Shown: positions 63,681 to 64,000 of the stretch, piece by piece | Layout: each line of letters opens with the position of its first letter | How positions within the stretch are numbered: the first letter of the stretch is position 1 | Assembly (NCBI GenBank): GCA_902756345.1 | Contig: CACVQR010000011.1 | Coordinates: 62,001 to 126,000, forward strand | DNA from: Fibrobacter succinogenes | GTDB taxonomy: Bacteria > Fibrobacterota > Fibrobacteria > Fibrobacterales > Fibrobacteraceae | Direction: 5' to 3' | DNA length: 64,000 nucleotides | Translations under genes and position numbers: made by a program | The notes under the pieces: generated by a model | The model's input: the letters and a program-made list of their open reading frames with translations, nothing else | Databases searched by the model: none | What the model was told of the DNA's origin: nothing

Positions 63681-63868
63681 GTTCTCAAAAAAAAACGCTG
63701 TCTTTTTCGGGAATTTTGTCCCCAAAACACGCCCTTTACACGATTGTTAAGCAGAATTAACCCTTTTCCGTTCTCGTCCAGTTGATTTTTTTGAAAAAAA
63801 AATTTATTTCTACAATACAATATTGTAAAAAGTACGTACAGTTAGGCCTATGGCCCTAGGAGATGTGG

Positions 63869-64000
63869 ATGAGGTGTAATTTATTCAAGAGAGCAACTCA
63901 GTTGCTCGCTTTATTAGTTCCCGTGGCTTTCGCGGCGACGTATACGCTTACAGCTACTCACGAAGGTGAACTTTATTACGCTATTTACAACAATGTAGAA
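63869..64000 (+). CDS. Secreted protein, 3' end cut by window
   Basis: 44 codons visible. AGGAG lies six bases before the ATG at 63869; an ATG two codons earlier would touch the site. Signal peptide (RCNLFKRATQLLALLVPVAFA) followed by ATYTLTATHEGELYYAIYN. Position and the similar opening of the neighbouring 1303-residue protein suggest another fibro-slime-type or surface protein; the domain itself lies beyond the window. Confidence 0.7.
   Translation, partial: MRCNLFKRATQLLALLVPVAFAATYTLTATHEGELYYAIYNNVE

Noticed and set aside
62300-63820. 506-codon frame on the minus strand opposite the fibro-slime gene
   Set aside because: Runs through the terminator at 63657 and mirrors the codon bias of the real gene; no recognisable product.

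Overview
The window is from a Fibrobacter-type genome, close to Fibrobacter succinogenes. The markers are five proteins with the Fibrobacter major paralogous (FISUMP) domain, a 1303-residue fibro-slime protein, a GH10 xylanase, a probable family 14 polysaccharide lyase with a basic C-terminal tail, and a DcuB-type succinate/fumarate antiporter beside Pta, which fits an anaerobe that excretes succinate and acetate. No rRNA, tRNA, CRISPR array or insertion sequence was recognised.

Layout: 1-2450 holds the end of an HTH gene coupled to an OLD-family ATPase/TOPRIM nuclease. 2482-4795 holds small unrecognised genes. 4817-24000 is mostly ordinary chromosome: a B12-type radical SAM protein, a DXS-like enzyme, a lipoprotein, DcuB, rubrerythrin, FISUMP lipoproteins, the xylanase, a phosphohexomutase, MurJ, a barrel-like envelope protein, an SGNH hydrolase, an NhaC antiporter, an AraC regulator and a cupin. 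23964-46993 is a large accessory, defence-type region. 46959-64000 returns to core genes (lyase, AhcY, STAS plus SpoIIE signalling, RNase G, FISUMP triplet, Pta, fibro-slime).

The accessory region starts with a DUF4143 ATPase, a set of three iterated repeats and a perfect 25-bp palindrome. A type I restriction system follows, split over 16 kb: hsdM at 25551, hsdS at 28592 and hsdR only at 38228. Between hsdS and hsdR lie a C-terminally membrane-anchored protein, a PIN-GNAT-PUA-like fusion, an ASCH protein, an EEP-fold nuclease candidate, an unknown protein, a KAP-like NTPase, a small helical protein and a RhuM protein. The block from about 29160 (inside hsdS) to 36532 is clearly more AT-rich than its flanks. 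The NTPase gene is bracketed by two copies of the start of its downstream neighbour, one of them a 24-codon remnant, so it looks like an inserted cassette. A GmrSD-like DUF262 protein, an XRE/ImmA regulator and a second AlbA/GHKL protein close the region.

The best candidate for an undescribed system is 29751-34134, five tightly packed AT-rich genes whose recognisable domains (PIN, GNAT, two PUA-superfamily domains, EEP) all suggest handling of RNA or modified bases. The functional proposal is inference; the gene order, overlaps and motifs are visible in the sequence.
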